Shown: positions 1 to 5,910 of the stretch, piece after piece
Numbering within the stretch: the stretch's first letter is position 1
How the letters are laid out: every line of letters begins with the position of its first letter
Assembly: GCA_009702955.1 (NCBI GenBank)
Contig: WLHA01000029.1
Location: 1-9,312 of the forward strand
DNA length: 9,312 nucleotides
Direction: 5' to 3'
From: Actinomycetota bacterium
Lineage (GTDB): Bacteria > Actinomycetota > Acidimicrobiia > IMCC26256
Program-made: the position numbers and the translations under genes
Notes under the pieces: generated by a model
Seen by the model: the letters and a program-made list of their open reading frames with translations, nothing else
Told to the model about the DNA's origin: nothing
Database searches by the model: none

Positions 1-233
1 ACCCAAGACCAATTCCCATCGAAGACTGATGCCATATTTTCTTGTAGGAGCCTCAGTAATCCAACGGCAGCGCAGACCACTCCGATTCCGATCAAGAGCC
101 ATGCTGCGAGTCCGAATGCGACGTAACCAGCAAGCCCTTTGAGCTCATCGGTTGTCTCCTGCTTAAAGTATCCGACTACAAGCTCTTTTAACTCAAGACC
201 TTGCTGCGGGAGAGGTTTGCTACGAGGGGCCAC
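1..233 (-). CDS. Holin-superfamily-III (Holin-X type) small membrane protein, 3' end outside window
   Basis: Only the first 77 codons are visible; the gene runs off the left edge. From a GTG start at 233 the protein has a charged, presumably cytoplasmic N-terminus (about residues 1-34, with ELKELVVGYFKQET at 14-27). A hydrophobic segment follows (about 35-63, AFGLAAWLLIGIGVVCAAVG at 39-58), and then a polar stretch with FDGNWSW at 71-77. This order resembles the actinobacterial 'putative Holin-X, holin superfamily III' / phage-holin-family proteins. These are chromosomal membrane proteins of unknown role, and the family name does not imply a prophage. The gene lies 42 bp downstream of dacB on the same strand, so co-transcription is likely. 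A weak AGGA sits about 12 bases before the GTG. A TTG further upstream in the same frame (about 269) is an alternative start, but it would add a proline-rich stretch with no better ribosome site. Family recognition is from memory of conserved wording, not from a search. Confidence 0.7.
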   Translation of the reverse strand, partial: MAPRSKPLPQQGLELKELVVGYFKQETTDELKGLAGYVAFGLAAWLLIGIGVVCAAVGLLRLLQENMASVFDGNWSW

Positions 234-275
234 GTTGCGAGTCTGTCCTGTGAAGGGGGCTCTGGGCAAACGGGG

Positions 276-1715
276 TCACGGATTTCCAGGCAACGGGAGC
301 CCGTCAAGTGAAATTGGGGCATCTGGAAAGCGCGAAATTGCTTTCGCAATCGCCTCACGCTTCGCATATGCCTGCTGCTCGGAGAACGAACCGTTAAGGA
401 TCAGTGCGAAGAGAAGAGGCCTTCGTACATCGAGATGGCCAGCGAGAGCTGACACTCCATTAAGTGTCCCTGTCTTAGCGACCAAGTGCCCTACAAGTTC
501 TGTACCGGCGAGGCGTGGAGCAAGGGTGCCCCTCACGCCAGCAATCGCAAGGCCGCTCTTGATTACCTGAGTCTTACGCCTCTCCCCTAGATGGAGGACT
601 TCCGTGAGTGTTCTGCAACTAACAGCGTCTTGTCTAGCTAAGCCCGAGCCATCAAGCATCACTAATCCATCGATGGATACGCCTCTTCGAACTAAGCGCC
701 TCTTAATTCGCTCTACTCCATCGGCAGTGCTCCCAGTGTTTCCAGCATTCGCCGAGGCAGCTTTAACGAGCATCTCAGACCCGTGGTTATTGCTCGCAGA
801 GAGGATGCTCTGCACGATTTCATCCAATCTGGGCGAGTCAATGTCGGCGACTGTCTCCGCGCCCTCAGCAGCCCTACCGCTTGAGACTCCGCCAACCTTT
901 ACGCCGCGATCACGTAGAAGTTTGGCTAGGGATAAGCCAGCAGCAAGCGCCGGGTCCTCCCCTGTGGATGTGCGAGCACCTGGATTGCTCCAACCTGAAT
1001 CAACGGAGAGTGCGCCTATGGGCCCGATCTCTCCATCGGTTCGATACGACGCTGGCCACGCGGGGTTGTATCGGCGCTCGTCAAATACGTGGTCGTCAAC
1101 GACAATTCCCTTGGGTAAGGAGCGCACTCCTGCGGCGACAACGCGGTCAGCCAATATGCTCAGTTCTGTAACAGCAGATCCTCGCCGCTCTGGGTCACCC
1201 TCAATTGCCGCTATGCCGGCGGGTGTCGAGAGAACTGGATCCCCTGCGCCGATAAGAGTGAGCGAGTCGGAGGATGACCCTGAATCGCCAACCACCTTTG
1301 TGGTGAATTTGTAGCCTGGGCCGAGTAAGTCAACGACTGCAGCGGTACTCACTAGCTTCATAGCGCTAGCGGGTCGCAGAGCAATTTTGGGGTTGGACTC
1401 TACGATTGCAGTTCCTGCGTCCTCAACTACAAAGCACGATGTGCTTCCATCTGAGACGGACTCGATCTGCGATTTGAGCCGAAGAGCGCTAGCCGTATCG
1501 ATGATGTTCGCAGGTAGACGCCGAGGCGAGAAGACGGGCGTGCTGCTTGATGCGGAGACTTCAGACGTGCTGCTCTCCTCGTGGCTCCAGAAAACCGAAA
1601 TTCCGATGAAGGTGGCACCGACCACACCGAGAGCGGTGGCAGCGATTCGTTGGCGCTTTCGATGCGTTGTAATCAAATCAAACCGTGTTGCTTTCGCCAG
1701 CGAGCATGTTGCCAA
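276..1715 (-). CDS. dacB: D-alanyl-D-alanine carboxypeptidase/endopeptidase, PBP4 type (peptidase S13)
   Basis: This low-molecular-weight penicillin-binding protein trims or cleaves D-Ala-containing peptidoglycan cross-links outside the cytoplasmic membrane. All three active-site motifs of the serine DD-peptidase fold are intact: SxxK at 117-120 (SAMK, preceded by RPA), SxN at 308-310 (SNN, followed by HGSEML) and KTG at 414-416 (KTGTLNG). Other S13 hallmarks are FDERRYNPAWP at 211-221 and LDGSGLAR at 354-361. The N-terminus is basic (KRQR, 20-23), followed by one hydrophobic segment (about 24-43) that acts as a signal peptide or membrane anchor. A Ser/Thr-rich linker (46-60) comes next. The length of 479 aa is normal for the family. 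The start at 1715 is TTG and lies inside the end of the upstream acyl-CoA synthetase gene (43-bp overlap). A second in-frame TTG at 1676 would shorten the protein by 13 residues and keep the anchor. Neither has a convincing Shine-Dalgarno site, so translation may depend on coupling. The function is secure; the exact start is not. Confidence 0.93.
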   Translation of the reverse strand: MATCSLAKATRFDLITTHRKRQRIAATALGVVGATFIGISVFWSHEESSTSEVSASSSTPVFSPRRLPANIIDTASALRLKSQIESVSDGSTSCFVVEDAGTAIVESNPKIALRPASAMKLVSTAAVVDLLGPGYKFTTKVVGDSGSSSDSLTLIGAGDPVLSTPAGIAAIEGDPERRGSAVTELSILADRVVAAGVRSLPKGIVVDDHVFDERRYNPAWPASYRTDGEIGPIGALSVDSGWSNPGARTSTGEDPALAAGLSLAKLLRDRGVKVGGVSSGRAAEGAETVADIDSPRLDEIVQSILSASNNHGSEMLVKAASANAGNTGSTADGVERIKRRLVRRGVSIDGLVMLDGSGLARQDAVSCRTLTEVLHLGERRKTQVIKSGLAIAGVRGTLAPRLAGTELVGHLVAKTGTLNGVSALAGHLDVRRPLLFALILNGSFSEQQAYAKREAIAKAISRFPDAPISLDGLPLPGNP

Positions 1716-3148
1716 AGATGCTCAAGTGCGCTGACAGCTCTATTAGAAGATGCGTAGCAAAGTTTCCCGGTCTCTCGTACCGTCCGAGGTCCAGCATTAT
1801 TTGGATCTGCAATTGCTAATTCGGTTGCGGTGAGTATTGGCTTACCGAATGCTAGAGATATCTCTGCTGCTGCCTCAGCAAAACGCCGGTCTTGGCGTTC
1901 GTGGTAATCGACTATTCGCTCGATGCCGTGATCTGGATAGAAAGAACCGTTTCGCATCAGGGTTGCTTGGTTCGACTGGATCCCGAGCCCTAGATAAATA
2001 ATGGCGTCGATCGAGGGCTCCTGTGCGACCAAAGAGAGGATCTCTGGGATTGTGTCCCTGGTCTCCCCGCCCGCAAGATCGATAGGGTTATTGCGGCTCC
2101 AGCGCGGTGGCAACAAAAGGTCAATGGCGTCTCGTAGAGCATCTGGAAGAATCGCCAACTCGAGCGAGGAGCGCGTGATCGCGTCTGCGGTTACTACACC
2201 CCAGCCTCCAGCCGTAGTTATGACTCCAACACGAGGTCCCTTTGGTAGTGGTTGTGTTGCAAACGTTGCAGCTGCTTCAAAAGCCTCTTCTACGTTGGCA
2301 GCTCGAGTCGCACCAGCTTGCCGCACTGCCCCATCAAAGATGCGATCGTCCGTAGCGAGAGCACCAGTATGTGACGCCGCAGCGCGTTGTCCGCCAGATG
2401 TTGATCCACCCTTAAGCAACACCAAAGGTTTCTGCTCTGCGACGACTCGGATTCTCTCTGCGAATGCCCGTCCATCAGCAATTCCCTCAACGTAAGCAAG
2501 CGAGACATCGGTTTCGTCGTCGCTTGCGTAAAAGTCAAGAAGGTCTGGGACCGTAAGTGCGGCAGCGTTACCTGCAGAGACAGCTCGGCTGATGCCGACG
2601 CCGGTCTGGTACGCATAGTTGAGGAATGAAGACACAAAGTTGCCGGATTGGCTCGCAACCCCTATGCGGCCAGCCGGCGGATAGGGCGCGACTATCTGTG
2701 CGCACAATCGCGACGGAGTAGATACAACGCCTTGGCCATTCGGGCCGGCAAGAAGAATTCCAAGTTCGTCAGCAAGCGCGACGAGTCGCTGCTCCGCTAT
2801 TCGGCCATCCTCTCCAGACTCACCGTATCCAGCTGAAGTCACGAAGGCGGCACGAATCCCGCGCCGAAAACAGGCTCTCAGTAAGTCTTCGTTCCCAGAT
2901 GCGGGTGTGCAGACAAATACGAGGTCTACAACTGCATCTGAAGGCAAGTCATCAATGCTTGGGACAGTCTCAATTCCGAGAATTGATCCTCCATCTCTAT
3001 TCGTTGCGTAGACCTCACCGGCGTATCCCTGCGACAGAATGTTGTGCAGCGCTACAAACCCAAATTTGCCTGGGTGGGTAGAGGCCCCGGCTACTACAAC
3101 CCCACGTGGATCGAATAGAGCCTTGAATCCTTCGCGTGGAGGAGTCAT
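1673..3148 (-). CDS. NDP-forming acyl-CoA synthetase, alpha subunit (CoA-binding / succinyl-CoA-ligase-like)
   Basis: This is the alpha half of a split acetate/acyl-CoA ligase (ADP-forming type), which interconverts acyl-CoA, NDP and phosphate with free acid, CoA and NTP in the cytoplasm. The domains run in the family order. A Rossmann CoA-binding domain occupies about 8-135 (VVVAGAS at 17-23, later AGPNGQG at 134-140). A succinyl-CoA-ligase-like domain spans about 160-295, and a C-terminal ligase-CoA domain about 305-490 (ITTAGGWGVVTADA at 310-323). The expected phosphohistidine is H260 in SHTGAL, close to the position of the catalytic His in archaeal ADP-forming acetyl-CoA synthetase. The length of 491 aa is typical for a separate alpha subunit. 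The ATG at 3148 overlaps the stop of the beta gene as ATGA, which implies translational coupling and roughly equal amounts of the two subunits. The gene's 3' end overlaps dacB. The acyl substrate cannot be read from sequence; acetate, propionate, branched-chain or aryl acids are all possible. Confidence 0.87.
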   Translation of the reverse strand: MTPPREGFKALFDPRGVVVAGASTHPGKFGFVALHNILSQGYAGEVYATNRDGGSILGIETVPSIDDLPSDAVVDLVFVCTPASGNEDLLRACFRRGIRAAFVTSAGYGESGEDGRIAEQRLVALADELGILLAGPNGQGVVSTPSRLCAQIVAPYPPAGRIGVASQSGNFVSSFLNYAYQTGVGISRAVSAGNAAALTVPDLLDFYASDDETDVSLAYVEGIADGRAFAERIRVVAEQKPLVLLKGGSTSGGQRAAASHTGALATDDRIFDGAVRQAGATRAANVEEAFEAAATFATQPLPKGPRVGVITTAGGWGVVTADAITRSSLELAILPDALRDAIDLLLPPRWSRNNPIDLAGGETRDTIPEILSLVAQEPSIDAIIYLGLGIQSNQATLMRNGSFYPDHGIERIVDYHERQDRRFAEAAAEISLAFGKPILTATELAIADPNNAGPRTVRETGKLCYASSNRAVSALEHLWQHARWRKQHGLI

Positions 3149-3801
3149 CTGGATGCTCCTTCGGTCAACTCGACGAGGGCGTCTACTGCGATTGGTTCGC
3201 CGTTTACAATTATCAGCGGATTTAGATCAACAGACAAAACATTTGATTCCTCTTGGGCGACTTTGCTTAGAGCGTTTAACACATTCACAACGGACTCTTT
3301 ATTTATCGCAGGCTCGCCACGGAATTCTTCGAACAGGGCCTGGGTCTTTAGCTCGTCAATCATTGATTCAGCATCGCCCGCCCCTAGCGGTAGAAGTCTA
3401 AAGGCCACGTCTCCAATTGCTTCAGCAAGAACTCCGCCTAATCCGATCATTACTACCTTCCCGAACTGCTCATCAGTTAGAAATCCGGCTATGAGCTCGC
3501 GCGATCCGGAGAGCATCGGTGCTACAAGAACCGAAACTTCTCCGTCCTCGGGCGTTGCAGCGCTGAAGAGGTCCCTCGCTGCGGCCCCCACTGCCTCGGG
3601 CGTTTGAAGATTTAGCCTCACCAAACCGCGTTCGGTTTTGTGAGCGATTCGGTCCCCGTTCAATTTCGCAACGCAGGGGAAGCCAATGCTCTCGGCCGCA
3701 GCAATCGCCTCTTCTGGAGAGGAGGTAATACGCTCCTCAGCGAAGGGCACCCCGTGGCGCCTCAGTAATTCTTTTGATGATGCTTCTGACAAAGTCGTCA
3801 A
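3145..3801 (-). CDS. NDP-forming acyl-CoA synthetase, beta subunit (ATP-grasp)
   Basis: This is the nucleotide-binding subunit that pairs with the CoA-binding subunit encoded immediately downstream. The protein is a single ATP-grasp domain of the acetyl-CoA synthetase type. It has an N-terminal TLSEASSKELLRRHGVPF stretch (3-20), the nucleotide-binding Lys of VAKLNGD (K46), and IAHKTERGLVRL at 52-63. H54 of that stretch matches the second, phosphate-shuttling His of such enzymes. Further on are MIGLGGVLAEAIGD and SVDLNPLIIVNGEPIAVDA near the end. I chose the TTG at 3801. It has a strong GGAGAGG eight bases upstream, gives 218 aa (the size of one ATP-grasp domain), and begins exactly where the homologous region begins. 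The open frame extends upstream to a GTG at 3966. That extra 55 aa is Arg-rich, resembles no domain, and would overlap the divergent glycosyltransferase by 69 bp. The stop overlaps the alpha start (ATGA). This is probably the first gene of the minus-strand operon. Confidence 0.87.
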   Translation of the reverse strand: MTTLSEASSKELLRRHGVPFAEERITSSPEEAIAAAESIGFPCVAKLNGDRIAHKTERGLVRLNLQTPEAVGAAARDLFSAATPEDGEVSVLVAPMLSGSRELIAGFLTDEQFGKVVMIGLGGVLAEAIGDVAFRLLPLGAGDAESMIDELKTQALFEEFRGEPAINKESVVNVLNALSKVAQEESNVLSVDLNPLIIVNGEPIAVDALVELTEGASR

Positions 3802-3809
3802 GATGGATT

Positions 3810-3816
3810 CCTCTCC
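3810..3816 (-). promoter_or_regulatory. Ribosome binding site that fixes the TTG start of the acyl-CoA synthetase beta subunit
   Basis: GGAGAGG on the minus strand, eight bases before the TTG at 3801-3799. It is the best Shine-Dalgarno match on the minus strand in this stretch. It supports TTG over the upstream in-frame GTG and TTG codons (3966, 3897, 3879), which I saw without a comparable site. Confidence 0.7.
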
Positions 3817-3885
3817 TCGGCCGGGTAGCCTAACGGCCTGAAGGCGGGATCTCCGTCGGTCGTTAATCCAATCCCACACAGATTC

Positions 3886-3891
3886 AGAGGA
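3886..3891 (+). promoter_or_regulatory. Ribosome binding site for the glycosyltransferase
   Basis: AGAGGA six bases before the GTG at 3898. It supports this GTG as the start, because the GT-A fold begins directly at the second residue (ISVVLPAFNE). Confidence 0.65.
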
Positions 3892-3897
3892 CAGCAA

Positions 3898-4614
3898 GTG
3901 ATCTCGGTAGTTCTTCCGGCGTTCAACGAGTCTGGGATGCTTGACGCAACCGTTACGGCGATCCACGAAGGGCTGACCTCACGCAAGGTCTCCTTTGAGA
4001 TTCAGATTGTTGAGAATGGATCGACAGACGAGACCAACCAGATAGCTGAGAGCATCTGCTCCAGACTCCCTGGGGTCTCAGTTCAGTCGCTTGGTTATGC
4101 AGATTATGGCGATGCTTTGAGGGCCGGTCTCAAGAGTTCCGCTGGTGAAGTGGCGATTATTTTTGATGTTGATTACTTCGATCTTGATTTTGCTGACTCG
4201 GCTCTAGAAGTTCTTGATTGGAGTTCAACCCCATTCGGCCCGGTTGTGGTGGTCGGCTCGAAGCGGGCTCCAGGCTCGAGCGACAATCGCTCCAAACTTC
4301 GTAGGCTCGCTACTGCAATATTTAGCGGAATTCTAAAGCGGCAGTTTGGGCTTTCACTCTCGGACACCCATGGCATGAAGGTTCTCAATCTTGCTGCGCT
4401 TCGTGGCGTAATTGACGAGTGCGAATGCGGTGCGGACCTATTCGATACAGAGGTAATCATTCGTGCCGAACGAGCAGGAATGGTTGTCGCTGAAGTGCCT
4501 GTGAACGTTATTGAACTTCGTCCGTCAAGAACCTCGATTCTTCGTCGCGTTCCGCGTACTCTCGGAGGAATTGTTCGCCTACGGCGTGTATTGGGCCCAG
4601 TTCCGAAAGACTAA
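3898..4614 (+). CDS. Family 2 glycosyltransferase, dolichyl-phosphate mannosyltransferase-like
   Basis: This is a predicted inverting GT-A transferase that moves a sugar from a nucleotide-sugar donor, probably to a polyprenyl phosphate or another envelope acceptor at the cytoplasmic membrane face. The N-terminal nucleotide-binding strand is ISVVLPAFNE (2-11), followed by VENGSTDET (38-46). The metal-binding DxD is D90-V-D92 within IIFDVDYFD, and SDTHGMKVLN (155-164) occupies the place of the acceptor-side DTxxGxK motif of DPM1-like enzymes. The arginine-rich end (RPSRTSILRRVPRTLGG, 208-224) is typical of this group. The length of 238 aa is that of a bare catalytic domain. I see no C-terminal membrane helices or GtrA-like domain, so it is probably soluble or peripheral. 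The GTG start has a good ribosome site. The FIST gene follows after 2 bp. Donor and acceptor cannot be predicted, and the DVDYFD and DTHGMK variants suggest a distinct subfamily. Confidence 0.82.
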   Translation: MISVVLPAFNESGMLDATVTAIHEGLTSRKVSFEIQIVENGSTDETNQIAESICSRLPGVSVQSLGYADYGDALRAGLKSSAGEVAIIFDVDYFDLDFADSALEVLDWSSTPFGPVVVVGSKRAPGSSDNRSKLRRLATAIFSGILKRQFGLSLSDTHGMKVLNLAALRGVIDECECGADLFDTEVIIRAERAGMVVAEVPVNVIELRPSRTSILRRVPRTLGGIVRLRRVLGPVPKD

Positions 4615-4616
4615 TT

Positions 4617-5771
4617 ATGAATCAAAAGCGAGTATTCGCATCAAGTTGCTCCTCTCATCCGCTGGCCACGCAGGCGGTTGGAGAAGCTGTCGGCGCGCTA
4701 CTAGAGACGCTAAACGGTGAGCGCCCCGACCTCGTCGTCTGGTTCGTCACCTCTCACCACGTTGGAGCGATCGAGGATATTCACTCTGCGTTGCAGAGTC
4801 TCTTGAATCCACGCGCGGTCATTGCAGCAACTTCCGTCTCGGCCATCGGTGGAGAGACCGAGATTGAGAACTCCCCTGGCTTGAGCATTTTCGCTGCGGT
4901 TTTGCCAGACAATCAGCTTCATGCCATGAGGCTCGACGCAGTTGAAACCCTCGATGGCTTAGAGGTAACGGGCTGGTCTGATGAAACAGACGATGCACAC
5001 ACGCTTCTGCTTCTGGCAGACCCATTTACTTTCCCTGTTGACTTAGCCCTGAGGTCCGCTGAGGCTCGCTACCCAGCGTTGCTCATTGCTGGTGGCAACG
5101 CCTCATCGGGTTCTCGGCCAGGTTCAAATCGCTTGGTGCTGAACAACGACATACTCTCGAGCGGAGCAGTAGCCATAGCTGTCTCTGGGGGAGAACGAAT
5201 TAGGACTGTTGTGTCGCAGGGTTGTCGGCCGCTTGGGGTTCCGTTTACCGTCACAGCTTCAAATGGCCAGTTCGTCGAATCTTTGGGGGGAAAGACGGCA
5301 TTAGAGCGCCTGCGTGGGGTCGCCGCAGAGGCTGATGAGTCCGATCGTGAGTTGCTTAGAGACGGTGTTCACCTAGGGGTGGCGATCGAGGAGAGCAATG
5401 ACGTTCTCGGCCGAGGAGATTTTTTGATTCGCACCGTTATTGGGGGCGACAGAGCCTCTGGCGCAATTGCCATTGGAGCGCATGTCGAGGTTGGTACGAC
5501 TGCTCAGTTCCAGGTTCGTGATGCTGCCTCAGCGTTGGAGGATTTAGGGGTACTACTCGAGGGCGAGGAGGCTGGAGGCGTCTTGATGTTTACTTGTAAT
5601 GGGCGCGGCTCTCGCTTCTTCTCAAAGCCCAATCAAGACGCTGAGGCAGTTCAGACAGCTCTTGGACCATTGGCGCTGGCAGGCATGGCCTGCGCTGGCG
5701 AGATAGGTCCCATCGCTGGGCAGAACCACCTCCACGGTTTTACTGCAAGCCTTGCGCTCTTCCCGAGGTGA
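4617..5771 (+). CDS. Stand-alone FIST-domain protein (FIST_N + FIST_C)
   Basis: FIST domains are predicted small-ligand sensors, often fused to signalling outputs; their ligands are mostly unknown. This 384-aa protein is only the sensor. The N-terminal FIST half (about 30-220) carries TSVSAIGGETEIENSPG (72-88), SIFAAVLP (90-97) and AGGNASSG (158-165). The C-terminal half (about 225-380) carries RGDFLIRTVIGGD (266-278), MFTCNGRGSRFF (324-335), DAEAV (341-345) and the diagnostic GMACAGEIGPIAG (356-368), with NHLHGFTASLALF up to the end. There is no signal peptide, membrane segment, kinase, GGDEF or methyl-acceptor domain, so it should be cytoplasmic. The ATG lies 2 bp after the glycosyltransferase stop with only a weak AAAGA site, so translational coupling is likely. 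Family assignment is strong from the C-terminal motif. The biological role is unknown, and linkage to the glycosyltransferase is the only local clue. Confidence 0.85.
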   Translation: MNQKRVFASSCSSHPLATQAVGEAVGALLETLNGERPDLVVWFVTSHHVGAIEDIHSALQSLLNPRAVIAATSVSAIGGETEIENSPGLSIFAAVLPDNQLHAMRLDAVETLDGLEVTGWSDETDDAHTLLLLADPFTFPVDLALRSAEARYPALLIAGGNASSGSRPGSNRLVLNNDILSSGAVAIAVSGGERIRTVVSQGCRPLGVPFTVTASNGQFVESLGGKTALERLRGVAAEADESDRELLRDGVHLGVAIEESNDVLGRGDFLIRTVIGGDRASGAIAIGAHVEVGTTAQFQVRDAASALEDLGVLLEGEEAGGVLMFTCNGRGSRFFSKPNQDAEAVQTALGPLALAGMACAGEIGPIAGQNHLHGFTASLALFPR

Positions 5772-5819
5772 CCCACTAAGGAACTTGCTGTAAATACTCG
5801 GGCAGACGGGTGGGTCTGC
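5770..5819 (+). other. Two overlapping inverted repeats after the FIST gene (possible alternative RNA hairpins)
   Basis: GACCCAC (5770-5776) is fully complementary to GTGGGTC (5810-5816). GCAGAC (5802-5807) pairs with GTCTGC (5814-5819) around a 6-base loop. The two right arms share 5814-5816, so the structures exclude each other. No T-run follows, so this is not a standard intrinsic terminator. Arms this short arise often by chance in a 139-bp gap. Confidence 0.3.
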
Positions 5820-5860
5820 GTAGGATCGGTCATCAGGGCTAATGGGGCGGAACCCGAGGC

Positions 5861-5889
5861 TTGACCGAACTAATACAAATTCTTCAAAC
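5861..5889 (+). promoter_or_regulatory. Weak candidate promoter for tkt-tal
   Basis: TTGACC (5861-5866) is a good -35 element. At 17 bp spacing the -10 position reads TCAAAC (5884-5889), only 3/6 to TATAAT. Transcription from it would leave a leader of about 15 bases that includes the GGGGA ribosome site. The A/T-rich stretch 5871-5886 is the most promoter-like part of the 139-bp gap (5772-5910) between the FIST gene and tkt. The call is tentative because the -10 match is poor. Confidence 0.22.
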
Positions 5890-5900
5890 TGGACGAGAAC

Positions 5901-5905
5901 GGGGA
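5901..5905 (+). promoter_or_regulatory. Ribosome binding site deciding the TTG start of tkt
   Basis: GGGGA five bases before the TTG at 5911. The next plausible in-frame start, GTG at 5989, has no purine-rich site upstream, so the longer protein is favoured despite its unusual N-terminal tail. Confidence 0.6.
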
Positions 5906-5910
5906 TTTAG

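Larger units (their letters stand above)
3802..3897. other. Divergent intergenic region (96 bp)
   Basis: This short spacer separates the minus-strand acyl-CoA synthetase operon from the plus-strand glycosyltransferase/FIST pair, so promoters for both units would have to lie here or overlap the neighbouring gene ends. I can see the two ribosome sites at its edges (3810-3816 minus, 3886-3891 plus). I found no convincing -35/-10 pair on either strand and no strong operator-like palindrome. Confidence 0.5.

Noticed and set aside
1..233. Phage lysis cassette suggested by a holin-like gene next to a cell-wall hydrolase
   Set aside because: dacB is a chromosomal PBP4-type enzyme, not an endolysin. 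Holin-X proteins are widespread non-prophage genes in actinobacteria, and no other phage gene is present.
139..570. 143-codon open frame on the plus strand across the holin/dacB junction
   Set aside because: It is antisense to both genes, Arg/Ser/Pro-rich, and has no family resemblance.
604..1314. 236-codon open frame on the plus strand opposite dacB
   Set aside because: It lies entirely antisense to a gene with intact SxxK, SxN and KTG motifs. Its product is a Ser/Pro/Arg/Thr-rich sequence with no recognisable domain, typical of a mirror frame.
2001..2495. 164-codon open frame opposite the acyl-CoA synthetase alpha gene
   Set aside because: It mirrors a well-conserved coding region, and its Ala/Ser/Arg composition is that of an antisense shadow.
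3802..3966. N-terminal extension of the acyl-CoA synthetase beta subunit from GTG 3966
   Set aside because: It has no domain content, overlaps the divergent gene, and lacks a ribosome site comparable to that of TTG 3801.
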